Shown: positions 35,780 to 46,294, counted from the first letter of the stretch. The stretch: DNA of 64,000 bases from JAMXLO01 sp037201625 (GCA_037201625.1 JBBCGR010000003.1:1736001-1800000), one strand, 5' to 3'. Numbers and translations: made by a program. The notes: generated by a model not told the origin, from the sequence alone.

Positions 35780-37099
35780 ATGTCCCGCCGCCCGCACGCC
35801 GCCGCGCGAATCCGCCACCTTCGATCGTCACACCATCGCCGAGATCCAGCGCGCCGCGGCGACCGGCATCTACGACATCCGCGGCTTCGGCGCGAAGCGG
35901 AAGCTGCCGCATTTCGACGACCTGCTGTTTCTCGGCGCGTCGATGTCGCGCTACCCGCTGGAGGGCTATCGCGAGCGCTGCGGCACCGAGGTGGTGCTCG
36001 GCGCGCGCCACGCGAAGCGGCCGATCGAACTGAAGATCCCGATCACCATTGCCGGCATGAGCTTCGGTGCGCTGTCGGCACCGGCCAAGGAGGCGCTGGG
36101 CCGCGGCGCCACCATCGCCGGAACCTCCACCACCACCGGCGACGGCGGCATGACGCCGGAGGAGCGCGAGCACTCGCACCTGCTGGTCTACCAGTGCCTG
36201 CCGTCGCGCTACGGCATGAACCTCGAGGATCTGCGGCGCTGCGATGCGATCGAGATCGTGGTGGGGCAGGGCGCCAAGCCCCGGCGGCGGCGGCATGCTG
36301 CTGGGCCAGAAGATCTCGGCCCGCGCGTCGCCGCGATGCGCAACCTGCCCGAGGGCATCGACCAGCGCTCCGCCTGCCGGCATCCCGACTGGACCGGGCC
36401 CGACGACCTCACCATCAAGATCGAGGAACTGCGCGAGATCACCGACTGGCAGAAGCCGATCTACGTGAAGGTCGGTGCCAGCGGCCGTACTACGACACCG
36501 CGCTGGCGGTGAAGGCGGGCGCCGATGTCGTGGTGCTCGACGGCATGCAGGGCGGCACCGCGGCGACGCAGGAGGTGTTCATCGAGCATGTCGGCCTGCC
36601 GACGCTCGCCGCCATCCGCCCCGCCGGTCGCCGCGCTGCAGGAACTCGGCGTGCATCGCGAGGTGCAGCTCGTGGTCTCGGGCGGCATCCGCAGCGGCGC
36701 CGATGTGGCCAAGGTCCTGGCGCTCGGCGCCGATGCGGTCGCCATCGGCAACCGCCGCGCTGATCGCGCTCGGCGACAACGACCCGGCGCTGGAGGACGA
36801 ATACCGCGCACTTGCACCACCGCCGGCAGCTATGACGACTGGCACGAGGGGCGCGATCCCGCCGGCATCACGACGCAGGACCGGCGCTGGCGGCACGGCT
36901 CGATCCGGTGCTGGGCGGGCGGCGGCTGGCCAACTACCTGGCCGTGATGACGCTGGAGGCGCAGGCGATCGCGCGGGGCCTGCGGGCAAGAGCCACCTGC
37001 ACACCTGGAGCCCGAGGACCTGGTGGCGCTGACGCTGGAGGCGGCGGCGATGGGCCCGCGTGCCGCTGGCCGGCACCGACTGGTATCCGGGCAAGCTAG
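35780..37099 (+). CDS. mgsC: FMN-binding glutamate-synthase-like subunit, MgsC/GlxD-like (frameshifted)
   Basis: About 440 residues when repaired (indels near 35795, 36280, 36487, 36625, 36765, 36830 and later). The TIM-barrel synthase domain is recognisable: TIAGMSFGALSAPAKEALG, AGTSTTTGDGGMTPEER, IEIVVGQGAKPG, KPIYVKVGAS, VVVLDGMQGGTAATQE and VSGGIRSGADVAKVLALGAD (FMN-phosphate site). It would aminate/methylaminate 2-oxoglutarate with MgsAB. The C-terminal end is approximate: TAG at 37097 is used, but the last frame is ambiguous. gmaS follows with an AGGAG in the gap. Confidence 0.82.
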
Positions 37100-37108
37100 G
37101 AGCGGCCT

Positions 37109-38406
37109 GTGACCGATCTCGCCGAAGCCGCCCGCGCGCGCGGCATCCGCTATTCCTGATCTCGTTCGTCGACCTGCTGGGCCATCTGCGCGCCAAGCTG
37201 GTGCCGGCCGCCGCGATCGGCGCGATGCAGGCGAACGGTGCCGGTTTCGCCGGCTTTGCGGTGCATTTCGACATGGCGCCGTCGGACCCCGACATGCTGG
37301 CGATGCCCCGATCCTGACAGCCTGATCCAGTTGCCCTGGAAGCCCGAGGTGGGCTGGCTCGCCGCCGACCTCGTGCATCGCGGCGCCGCGCTCGAGCAGG
37401 CGCCGCGCAACCTGCTGCGGCGGATGATCGCGCGCGCCGATGCCGCCGGCTACCGGATGAAGACGGGCGTCGAGTGCGAGTTTTTCCTCATCGCGCCCGA
37501 CGGCACGGCGATCGCCGATGCATCGGACGCGGCCGACAAGCCGTGCTACGACCAGGCCGCTCTGATGCGCCGCTACGACGTCATCGCCGAGATCTGCGAC
37601 GCGATGCTGGGGCTCGGCTGGCAGCCGTACCAGAACGACCATGAGGATGCGAACGGCCAGTTCGAGATGAACTGGCAGTACGACGATGCGCTGGCGACGG
37701 CGGACGGCACGTGTTCTTCAAGTTCATGGTGAAGTCGATCGCCGAGCGGCACGGGCTGCGCGCCACCTTCATGCCGAAGCCGTTCCCCAACCTCACCGGC
37801 TCGGGCTGCCACGCGCATGTCTCGCTGTGGCAGGGCGAGCGCAACCTGTTCGCCGACGATGCCGGCGATCTCGGCCTGTCGGCAGTTGGCTACCGGTTCA
37901 TGGGCGGCGTCATCCACCATGCCCAGGCGCTGTGCGCGGTGCTGAACCCGACGGTGAACTCCTACAAGCGGATCAACGCGCCGCCGACGCTGTCCGGGGC
38001 AAGCTGGTCGCCGAATGCGGTCAGCTTCTCGGGCGACAACCGCACCCACATGATCCGCATCCCGGATGCCGGGCGGTTCGAACTGCGCCTGGCGGACGGC
38101 GCGGCCAATCCGTACCTGCTGCAGGCGGCGATCCTGGCCGCCGGCCTGGACGGGATCGAGGCGGCGCGCGATCCCGGCCGGCGGCTCGACATCAACATGT
38201 ACACCGACGGCCATACGGTGCCGGACCTGCCGCGCCTGCCGCTCAACCTGCTCGACGCGCTGCGGGCGCTGGAGGCTTCGCCGACGCTGACCCAGGCGTT
38301 CGGCGAAGGTTTCACCCGTTCCTATCTGCGCCAGCGGCGCGCGCAGTGGGACGACTACGCGCGCCACCTGACGCAGTGGGAACGCGACACCACGCTGGAT
38401 ATCTGA
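37109..38406 (+). CDS. gmaS: Gamma-glutamylmethylamide synthetase / type III glutamine synthetase-like, GmaS/GlnT (frameshifted)
   Basis: About 430 residues from the GTG at 37109 (AGGAG upstream), with indels near 37150, 37312 and 37715. Glutamine synthetase landmarks are GVECEFFLI, NGQFEMNWQYDDAL (metal-binding), GSGCHAHVSLW and the NRTHMIRIP region. In the context of mgsABC this points to GmaS, which ligates methylamine to glutamate; GlnT of rhizobia is the close alternative. Together the four genes would run methylamine to gamma-glutamylmethylamide to N-methylglutamate. N-methylglutamate dehydrogenase genes are not in the window. A strong dyad follows the stop. Confidence 0.82.
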
Positions 38407-38419
38407 GGCGGGCGGTTTC

Positions 38420-38455
38420 CCCCGGGAGGACGTTCCCTATGGGACGTTCCCGGGG
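38420..38455. terminator. Bidirectional hairpin between gmaS and the CoA-transferase
   Basis: CCCCGGGA (38420-38427) pairs with TCCCGGGG (38448-38455). The enclosed 20 bases hold the direct repeat GGACGTTCCC. It lies exactly between two convergent stop codons (38406 and 38471). There is no T-run, so it may act as a barrier rather than a classical intrinsic terminator. Confidence 0.5.
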
Positions 38456-38470
38456 TCGCACCTTCCGCCG

Positions 38471-39701
38471 TCAGACCACGCCATCCGAGCGCAGCGAGCC
38501 GACCTCCGCCTCGCTCAGGCCGAGCCAGCCCCGCAGCACATCGTCGGTGTGCTGGCCGAGGATCGGCGAGGCCTTCACCGTCGGCGGCCTGCCGTCCACC
38601 CGCACCGGCCAGGACGGCATCTTGAACGGCGCGTACGACGGATGCTGCATCGTCTGCAGGATGCCGCGCTGCTCGAAGCTCGGGTCGTTGATCAGTTCCA
38701 TCGTGTCGAGCACCGCGCCCGGCGGGAATGCCGCCCCGCCCACCTGCGCCATCGCCTCGTGCTTGGTGCGGGTGCGCGTCCACTCGGTGATGATGGCGTC
38801 GAGCGCCACGTCGTTCTTCACCCGGTCGGCGGCGTGAGGAAGCGGGGATCCTCGATCAGTTCCTCGCGCCCCATCACCTTGCACAGGCGCGACCAGTGCT
38901 CGGGGTTGGCGCGGCTGGTCATGATCCAGACGTAGTCGTTCGCGCCGCCCGGCGCGCACGGATACAGCCCCGACGGCGCGTTGCTGCCGCCGCCGGAATG
39001 CGTGCCGTCGCGCTCCACCGCGCTGCCGCTGCGCGCCTGGGTCGCGAAGTTGGTGCGCATGTAGTGCAGCATCGCATCCTGCATTGCGACCTGCAGGCGG
39101 TGGCCCTCGCCGGTCTGCGCGCGGCGGAACAGCGCGCCCAGGATGGTGATCGCCATCGTCATTCCGGTACCGGTATCACCGAGCGAGATGCCGGGCTTCA
39201 CCGGCATGCGGCCCTTCTCGCCGGTCACGCTGATCGTGCCGCCGGTCGCCTGCGCGATCATGTCGAACGCCAGGTTCTTTCTCGTACGGGCTGCCGGTGC
39301 CGAAGCCCTTCACCTGGCAGTAGATGATGCCCGGGTTGATCGCCTTCACATCGTCATAGCCGAGACCCAGGCGTTCGATCGTGCCGGGCGCCATGTTCTC
39401 GACGCAGACATCGGCCTTGCGCAGCAGGTCCCTTCACGATCTGCAGTCCGCGCGGCGATTTCAGGTTGACGGTGATCGACTTCTTGTTCGCATTGAACTG
39501 CTGGAAATAGAACGGATCGTCATCCGGCTTGCCCTTGCGCAGCCGCCGGCCGGGATCGCCCACGCCGGGGTTCTCGATCTTCACCACCTCCGCGCCGAGC
39601 CAGGCGAGCGATTCGGTGCAGGACGGTCCGGCCTCGAACTGGGTGAAATCCACCACCCGCACGCCGGAGAGAAACTGCACATCCGCGCTGACGTCTTGCA
39701 T
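38471..39701 (-). CDS. Class III (CaiB/BaiF) CoA-transferase (frameshifted)
   Basis: About 410 residues after repair of indels near 38830, 39285 and 39430. The N-terminus LSGVRVVDFTQFEAGPSCTE, LAWLGAEVVKIENPG and FNANKKSITVNLKSPRG is canonical. NLAFDMIAQATGG contains the active-site aspartate, and GISLGDTGTGMTMAITILGAL follows. Start ATG 39701 has GGGAGG upstream. It is the second gene of a minus-strand pair with an MFS carrier, divergent from VOC and MaoC-like genes; together these could process an organic acid through a CoA thioester. No specific substrate can be assigned. Confidence 0.85.
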
Positions 39702-39747
39702 CTTCGTTGTCCTCCCGCAGGATTTGCGGAAGGTTGGCACGCTCATG

Positions 39748-40996
39748 TCATCCGTGGCCAGGGCAGGGCGCCGCGGCGCCGCCTGCCGCCGGTCGTTGCG
39801 GCGCCATACCAGACCGATCGCCGCCACCGCGACCAGGCCGGTGGACGCCATCATGTCCACCGCCAGCAGCGGCCCGAAGCGGTCGGCCAGCGTGCCGATC
39901 AGCAGGATGCCGAGCGGGCCCATGCCGATGCACACGGTCAGCAGGCCCATCAGGCGCGAGCGGATATGCGGCGGCGCGTGCAGCACGATCAGCGAGGTCT
40001 GCATGTTGGCGAACGCAGCCGAGCCGAACCCGCCGATCACCAGCAGCGTGCAGGCCAGCGAGAAGCTGGGCGCGAACGGCATCAGCATCACGCAGACCAG
40101 GAACAGCAGCGAGCCGCCGACCATCAGCGTGCGACCGCTGAGCCGCGGGCCGCCGCCGGTGAGCCAGAGGCCGCCCAGCAGGGCACCGAAAGATACGGCG
40201 CCGGCGAGCAGGCCGGTGAGCGTCGGCGAGACCATGAACACCTGCCGGCCCAGCGGCGCCACCAGCGCCGAGTAGCAGAAGCCGAGCAGGTTCATGGCGA
40301 TGGGTGACGGCCAGCACGCCGCCGATCACCAGATGGCCGCGCGCGAAACTCAAAGCTTCGGCGAGGTCGCGCGGCACGTCGGACAGCGCGATCCGGCGGC
40401 TGGACTGCTGGTAGCGCAGCCCGGCGACAAGGATCATGGCGACCAGGTAGACGCCGGCGGAGACCGTATAGGCGCCCGCCAGCCCGAGCAACTGGTAGGC
40501 CGCGCCGCCGGCGAGCGGTCCGATGAGCCGCGTCACGGAGTTGGTGACCGTGTCGAGGGCCAGCGCGCGCGGCACCATCTCACCCGGCACGCATTCGCCG
40601 ACCATGCGCCGGCGCCGTCGACATCTCGGTGGACCAGACGGTGCCCGCCAGCAAGGCGGCGACCGCCACGTGCCAGGGCTGGGCGATGCCGCGCAGCGCG
40701 AGCAGCGCGATCGTTGCCGATCCCACGCCCGAGACGATCTGGCCGATCAGCAGGACGTGCTTGCGGTTCACCGCCTCCGACATCACGCCGGCGAAGGCGC
40801 CGAGCAGCAGCATCGGCAGGGTGCGCGCGGCCGACACCACGGCGACGGCCAGGCCCGATCCCGTCGCGTCCAGCGTGAACAGCGCGGCGGACAGGATCTC
40901 GAACCAGCGCATTGTGTTGGCGCAGCCGCCGATCGCCCAGAGGCGGAGGTAGGTGCGCGAGGACAGCAGCGCGCGCACGCCATCGGTGTGAGACAT
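39748..40996 (-). CDS. MFS transporter (frameshifted)
   Basis: About 415 residues with indels near 40300 and 40600 and probably one at the 3' end. The N-terminal half starts MSHTDGVRALLSSRTYLRLW and has GAFAGVMSEAVNRKHVLLIG, the loop 2-3 motif. The C-terminal half has GCxxGxAxANMQ-like helices (GGFGSAAFANMQTSLIVLHA) and LIGTLADRFGPLLAV. This resembles the transmembrane-secretion effector / enterobactin-exporter-like MFS group. As sequenced, the final frame runs on into the CoA-transferase. A TGA at 39748-39750 in the next frame is the likely true end. Confidence 0.78.
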
Positions 40997-41076
40997 TTCC
41001 CTCCCAGTGGACCGAAACCGGTTGTCGGCGGTATCATGCCCTGAAAGGCGATATTCCGGCAGAGGGGACCCTGCAA

Positions 41077-41974
41077 ATGAACGACACGATGCCCATGAAG
41101 CCGCAGTTCGATCGGACGGCCGAGGATCTCGGCAACATCGTCGAACTCGGGCATGTCAACGTCACGGTGCCCGACCAGAGCAAGGCGATCGCCTTCTACC
41201 TGATGGGCCTTGGGCTGACCCGCGATCCGTACCTGATGGCCGGCCTCGAGAACATGTGGGTCAATGTCGGGCGCGGCCAGTTCCACCTGCCGACCCGCAG
41301 CCCGGCCCAGGTCGTGCGCGGCACCACCGGGCTGATCGTGCCGGACCTCGAGGCGTTGCTGAAGCGGCTCGACTACGTCACAAAATTCCTCGACGGCACG
41401 CAGTTCAGCTTCAAGCCGGTCCGGCAACGTGGTGGAGACCACCTGCCCCTGGGGCAACCGGATCCGCATGCACGGGCCGGAGCCGGAGAATTTCGGTCCG
41501 CTGCGTCTCGGCATGCCGTATGTCGAGTTCGACGTGCCGGTCGGCACCAAGCTCGACAAGATCGCGCAGTTCTATGTCGAGATCCTGGATGGCATCGCCG
41601 GCGTCGCACGGACGAGCGCGGCGCCTATGCCTGGGCCAGCACATCGGCGGACAGCCGCGTGATCTATCGCGAGAGCCCGACCAAGCACCCCGAGTATGAC
41701 GGCCATCACATCCAGATCACGCTCGCGGACTTCTCCGGCCCGCACAAGAAGCTGCTGGAGCGCGGCCCTGATCACCGAGGAGAGCGACCAGCACCAGTAC
41801 CCGCTTCGTCGACATCGTCGATGTGGACAGCAACAAGCCGCTGTTCCAGATCGAGCACGAGACGCGGAGCATGCGCCATCCGATGTTCAACCGCACCTTC
41901 ATCAACCGCAATGCGGACATGACAACCGCAACTTCGTCCCGGGCTATGAGGTCGGCGTCTGGGCAATTGCGTGA
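41077..41974 (+). CDS. VOC (glyoxalase/dioxygenase fold) family protein (frameshifted)
   Basis: About 298 residues after repair of indels near 41425, 41610 and 41770, and one near 41920. Two VOC modules are apparent: GHVNVTVPDQSKAIAFYLMG with NMWVNVGRGQFHLPT, and MPYVEFDVPVGTKLDKIAQF with HHIQITLADFSGPHKKLLE. This layout is shared by extradiol dioxygenases, glyoxalases and methylmalonyl-CoA epimerases. The metal ligands cannot be assigned confidently. The stop overlaps the next ATG (TGATG), so it is coupled to the MaoC-like gene. Confidence 0.72.
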
Positions 41975-42778
41975 TGGTGCCGGCACCCTACCGCGTCTCC
42001 GCCTACAACACGGCGAAGGCGTCGGAGAACAAGATCCACGACGATACCACGGCGCGCCGGTTCGGCTTCACCGGCGGACTGGTGGGGCGGCGTGCATGTC
42101 TACGCCTACATGACGCACCAGCCGCTGGCCCGCTGGGGGCGCGCCTGGCTGGAACACGGCACCGGCGACTGCAAGTTCGGCAAGCCGGTCTACGAGGGCG
42201 ACATCGCCGAGATCGTTGCGGATGAAACGGATGGCGGGCTGGCGCTGCAGGTGCTGAGCCGTGGCGAACTATGCGCCACCGGGTCGGCGGCCTTGCCGGA
42301 ACCGGTCGCGCCGCCGCGGTCGCCACGTTCCAGGCCGCCACGCCGCCGGCACACGATGCGCGGCCTGCCGCCGATGAGACGTCGCTGGCGGTCGGGCGGT
42401 GGCTGGGGATCAATCCGCTGACCGTCACCGCCGAATACCACGCGCAGGACATCAGCGACACGCGCGAGACCGATCCGCTGTACCGGGCGGAGGGGATCGT
42501 GCATCCCGGCACGATCCTGCGCTGCTGCAACTGGGTGCTGTCGCACAACGTGGTGCTGCCGGCCTGGATGCATGTCGGCAGCACGGTGCAGAACCTCGGC
42601 ATCGCGCATATCGGCGATACGCAGAGCGCCCGGGCGCGGGTGACGCAGAACTACGTGCATAAGGGGCATAAGTTCAGTCGAGGTGGACGCGCTGGTGCTG
42701 GCCAATGAGGCGGTGCCGCTGGCGCGGGTTACGCACACGGCGATCTACCTGCCGCGGCAACTGGCACAGGCGGCGTAG
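41974..42778 (+). CDS. MaoC-like (hot-dog) acyl dehydratase (frameshifted)
   Basis: About 267 residues with indels near 42085, 42300 and 42682. The sequence fits a double hot-dog MaoC protein: ASENKIHDDTTARRFGFTGGLV with GGVHVYAYMTHQPLARWG in the first half, and YRAEGIVHPGTILRCCNWVL with VGSTVQNLGIAHIGDT in the second. The second D-x-x-x-x-H pair of classical R-hydratases is not obvious, so the reaction may differ. Translational coupling to the VOC gene, and divergence from the CoA-transferase/MFS pair, suggests one pathway. Confidence 0.68.
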
Positions 42779-42781
42779 CGG

Positions 42782-42849
42782 TCGGGGTTTCACCCCGAAC
42801 CCCGACCAGAGGCTCCGCCTCTGGACTCCGCCGAGGGCGCAGCCCTCGG
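42782..42849. repeat. Cluster of three GC-rich hairpins between convergent genes
   Basis: Three consecutive dyads: TCGGGG/CCCCGA (42782-42798), CCAGAGG/CCTCTGG (42806-42824) and CCGAGGGC/GCCCTCGG (42831-42849). The motif (GGCTCCGCC ... GGCGCAGCC) resembles abundant intergenic palindromes of alphaproteobacteria. It sits between the MaoC-like and aminotransferase stops and probably terminates both transcripts. Confidence 0.7.
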
Positions 42850-42883
42850 AACCCCGCTGTTTGGGGGCCCGAGGGCAGCCGTG

Positions 42884-44035
42884 TCAGTTCGCCAGTTCGC
42901 CTCCAGCTTCAGCATGCGCACCGCCTCGCGGAACGCCGCGGCCGTGTTCGCGACATTCCTCGGCCGTGTGGGTGCAGGACAGCAGGCCGCCGCCGCGCGG
43001 GTTGAGGTCCACGCCGTTGAGCAGCATTGCCAGGCGCAGCTTGTTCACCAGGCCCTTCGGCTGGTTCTTCATATCCTCAAGCGGGATCTTCGTCGGATCG
43101 AAGCTGTGCGGCCCGATGTCGAGTCCGCTCGGATTGACGAACAGATGGAACCCCGAGAACGTGCCGTACACCGCCCAGGGCACATTCGCCTCGGCCAGCA
43201 CCTCGTTCAGCTTCTCGCGCAGGTCGGCCGCCGTCGCGGATGCCCGGTCCGATGCGTCCGTCTCGGCGATCACCGTCAGCGCCGCCGTGCCCGCCGCCGC
43301 CGACACCGGATTCGCATTGAACGTGCCGGGATGGGCGATCTTCTCGCGGCCGGTCTTCGCCGTCACCTGGAAGTCCAGCAGGTCCAGGATCTCCTTGCGG
43401 CCCACCACACACGCGCCGGGCAGCCCGCCGGCGACGATCTTGGCGAAGCTCGACAGGTCGGGGCGCACGTCATAGGCCATCTGCGCGCCACCCTTCGAGG
43501 CGCGGAATCCCGTGACCACCTCATCGAAGATCAGCAGCACGCCGTACTGCGTGCACAGCCGGCGCAGTTCCTGTGCGAACGCCGCATCGAGCGGCACCTG
43601 GCCGAACGACGAACCGGTCGGCTCGTAGATCACCGCGGCAATGTCGCTGTTGCCGGCAAAGGCGGCGCGGATCGCGTCGAGATCGCCCGGGTTCACCAGC
43701 ACCGATTTCTCGGCCACGCCCGGCAGCACGCCCGGGGTCGGCGATCCGTCGAAGTGGTTGGTGTAGCCGCTCGCATCTGGTCGTGCCAGCCGTGGAAATG
43801 CCCCTTCAGCCGCATCAGCGTCTGCTTGCCGGTGAAGGCGCGGGGCGAGGCGCACCGCCATCAGCGTCGCCTCCGTGCCGGACGATGTGAAGCGGATGCG
43901 CTCGGCCGAGGGGATGAGGCGCTGCACGGCCTTGGCCCACTGCACCTCGCGGGGGTGCGATGCACCGAACTGGTGCCATCGTCCAGCGCCTCGCGCACTG
44001 CCTCGGTCACCACCGGATGATGGTGTCCCAGCAAC
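42884..44035 (-). pseudogene. Class III aminotransferase (glutamate-1-semialdehyde aminomutase-like), N-terminus missing
   Basis: The body of a PLP enzyme is clear: IRFTSSGTEATLMAVRLA, VIYEPTGSSFGQVPLD, LLIFDEVVTGFRASKGG, and FAKIVAGGLPGACVVGRKE with the Schiff-base lysine, then KIAHPGTFNANPVSAAAG. Indels occur near 42905, 42950, 43775 and 43965. The 5' part begins at LLGHHHPVVTEAVREAL. The expected 70-80 residues before it (including the substrate-gating region) are absent, and the preceding sequence is tonB instead. Either a deletion joined the two genes or the assembly is chimeric. The reaction is probably amino-group migration or transamination; not assignable further. Confidence 0.75.
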
Positions 44036-44039
44036 GCTC

Positions 44040-44681
44040 GGAGCGCCGCGCCGCCTCCGGCGGATAGGCCGGCGGGCGGTTGCGGAACTTCGCATCGACG
44101 CTGGCCGGCACCACGTTCGGGCCGAAGGCGATCGCATTGGCGTCGCTGTCGGTGCCGCCGATGTTGATGCGGGGCGCCTCCGTGGCGCGCGGCTGCGGCG
44201 GGGGGCGATGGCGGCGGAGCGGGCGGTGACGTCCTGGGCACGCTGGCCGGCGGCGAGGGCGGGGGTGACGGCGGTGGCGGCGGCGGCGGCAGCGTGGCGG
44301 CCGATGCCACGGCCTGGGGCGGCGGCGGCGGGATGGGCGGATCGAGCGGCGGCGGCGTGGGTGCCGGCGGCGCCGGGGCCGCCAGTTCCGGAGCGGGCGG
44401 GCGCAGGCGCGGCCGGCGGTGCGGGCTGTGGCGCGGGCGGCGCCGGTTGCTCGGCCGTCGCGGGCGGCGCCGTGCTCGGACCACTGCCCTGCTGCTCCAC
44501 CAGCATCAGTTCCACCGCTCCGGTGTTCGCCGCGGCGTCCGCCCTTGGGTGGCGTGCGCTGCAGCCACAGCAGCAAGGCCAGCAGCGCGATGGCATGCAG
44601 GACGACCGAGATGATGCCGGCCCGCGCAATGCGGCGTCCTCCGCCGGTGCGCGGCGGACGGGACGGCAACTGCATCAGCAT
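44040..44681 (-). pseudogene. tonB: TonB-like energy transducer, C-terminus missing and frameshifted
   Basis: The N-terminal anchor is IARAGIISVVLHAIALLALL, followed by ELMLVEQQGSGPSTAPPA and a proline-rich spacer spread over shifted frames (indels near 44545, 44395 and 44190). The TonB C-terminal domain starts normally (FGPNVVPASVDAKFRNRPPA, YPPEAARR) but is cut after about 25 residues and joins aminotransferase sequence. The beta-strands contacting the TonB box are therefore missing. The ATG at 44681 overlaps the end of the ABC ATPase gene by seven bases, making it the last gene of the uptake operon, which fits TonB-dependent import of a metal chelate or corrinoid. Confidence 0.72.
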
Positions 44682-45358
44682 GCCGGCGGCAGCAGCCGCG
44701 GCGCCGGGTCGACGCCGTAGGGCAGCCCGAAAGCCGCCGCGGCGGCGGGCAGGGCCTGGTCCGCCGGCAGGTCCGCCACCACGCGCCCGCCGGCCACCAC
44801 CGCCATGCGGTGGGCGTACCGCACCGCCAGGTCCAGCGCATGCAGCACGACGACCACCGTGCGGCCGGCATCCGCCGTCGCCCGCAGCAGGCGCATGATG
44901 GCGTGCGACGCGGCCGGGTCCAGATCGGCGGTGGGCTCGTCCAGCAGGAAGACCTCCGGCTCGGTGGCGAAGATGCGCGCCAGCATGGCACGCCGCGCCT
45001 CACCACCGGAGATGCGGTCCACACGCTGCATCCGCAACGCCTCGATGCCGCAGAGCCGCAAGGCCGTGGTTACCGGCGTAACCGCCTGGTCGCGATGCGG
45101 GATGCGGCCCAGCGCCGCCACCTCCTGCACGGTGAGCGCCCAGGCGCAGCGCGCGCCCTGCGGCAGGTAGGCGACGCGGCGCGGATCGGCCGGCGGCGTC
45201 TCCGGCAGCAGGCCGGCGAGCGCCCGCAGCAGGGTCGACTTGCCCGCACCGTTGGGACCGCACAGGGCCACCAGTTCGCCGCCGGCGGCGGACAGGCTGA
45301 CGTCGTGCAGCACGCGCCGCCCGCCCAGCGCGGCGCTGAGGCGGGTGACGCCGATCAT
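44675..45358 (-). CDS. ABC transporter ATP-binding subunit, FecE/BtuD-like
   Basis: An intact 227-residue ATPase. Walker A is CGPNGAGKSTLL, the Q-loop is at YLPQGA, the signature ISGGEARRAMLARI, Walker B VFLLDEPTADLD and the H-loop VVVLHALDLA. The signature lacks the usual leading L/S-S-G-G-Q form (ISGGE), as in many FecE-type proteins. It would energise the FecCD permease encoded just upstream with a four-base overlap. The family imports iron chelates, haem or cobalamin. Confidence 0.87.
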   Translation of the reverse strand: MIGVTRLSAALGGRRVLHDVSLSAAGGELVALCGPNGAGKSTLLRALAGLLPETPPADPRRVAYLPQGARCAWALTVQEVAALGRIPHRDQAVTPVTTALRLCGIEALRMQRVDRISGGEARRAMLARIFATEPEVFLLDEPTADLDPAASHAIMRLLRATADAGRTVVVVLHALDLAVRYAHRMAVVAGGRVVADLPADQALPAAAAAFGLPYGVDPAPRLLPPAC

Positions 45359-46294
45359 GGGGCCGCCCGCCGCGCGACCGCGACCAGGAATGGTGCGCCC
45401 AGCAGCGCGGTCAGGACGCCGACCGGCGGCGCGGTGGACAGCGGCAGCACCAGCGGCGCCAGGCGCACCAGCATGTCCGCCGTCAGCAGCAGGATGGCGC
45501 CAGCCAGCGGCGCGGCCGGCAGCAGCGCGCCTGGCCGCTCCCCCAGCCAGGGCCGCAGCAGATGCGGCACGACCAGGCCGATGAAGCCGATCGAGCCGGC
45601 CACCGCCGCGCCGACCCCGACCGCCAGCGCGGTGCCGACCGCGGCCAGCCGCAACGTCCCGGCCACCGGCACGCCGAGGCTGCTTGCGGCATCCTCGCCC
45701 AGGCTGAGCGCGTCGAGGCCGCGGCCGAGCGACAGCAGGATCGCGCCGCCCAGCAGGATCGCCGGCGCCGCCAGGGCAACTTGCGCCAGCGGCCGGTCGG
45801 CGAGGCCCCCCATCAGCCAGAAGGTGATCTCGGTGAGCGCGAACGGATTGGGCGCCAGGGTCAGCGCCAGCGCCAGCAACGCCGCCGCGATCGCCGAGAC
45901 CGCGACGCCCGCCAGGATCAGCGACGGTCCCGACGGCGCACGCCCGGCGAAGCCCAGCAGGGAACACGACCCCGATCCCGGCACCCGCCAGGCCGCCGGC
46001 CAGGAGGGCGGGCGCGAACGCGCTGGCCAGTCCCCAATAGAACGCGACCACCGCGCCCAGGCTGGCGCAGCCGGTGATGCCCAGCAGCCCGGGGTCCGCC
46101 AGCGGGTTGCGCAGCGCGCCCTGCAGCGCGGCCCCCGACAGCCCGAGCCCGCCGCCCACCAGCACGCCCAGCAGCATGCGCGGCAGACGAAGCTGCCACA
46201 GGATCAGCGCGTCCGGCAGCGCCAGCGTGGCGTCGCCGACGAACAGCGAGGCCACGGCCAGCAGCGCCAGCAGCAGCGCCAGGCGCCAGGTCAT
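45355..46294 (-). CDS. FecCD/BtuC-family ABC permease (one frameshift)
   Basis: About 312 residues after correcting one indel near 45960. Motifs LRLPRMLLGVLVGGGLGLSG, ALRNPLADPGLLGITGCASL and SIGFIGLVVPHLLRPWLG identify the BtuC/FecCD family with about ten membrane helices. It starts at the ATG overlapping the binding-protein stop (ATGA) and ends overlapping the ATPase start. The set is binding protein-permease-ATPase, in that order. Confidence 0.87.

Noticed and set aside
42884..44629. A natural TonB-aminotransferase fusion protein
   Set aside because: Both halves lack essential parts and the frame is kept only by chance between indels; a deletion or chimeric join is more likely.
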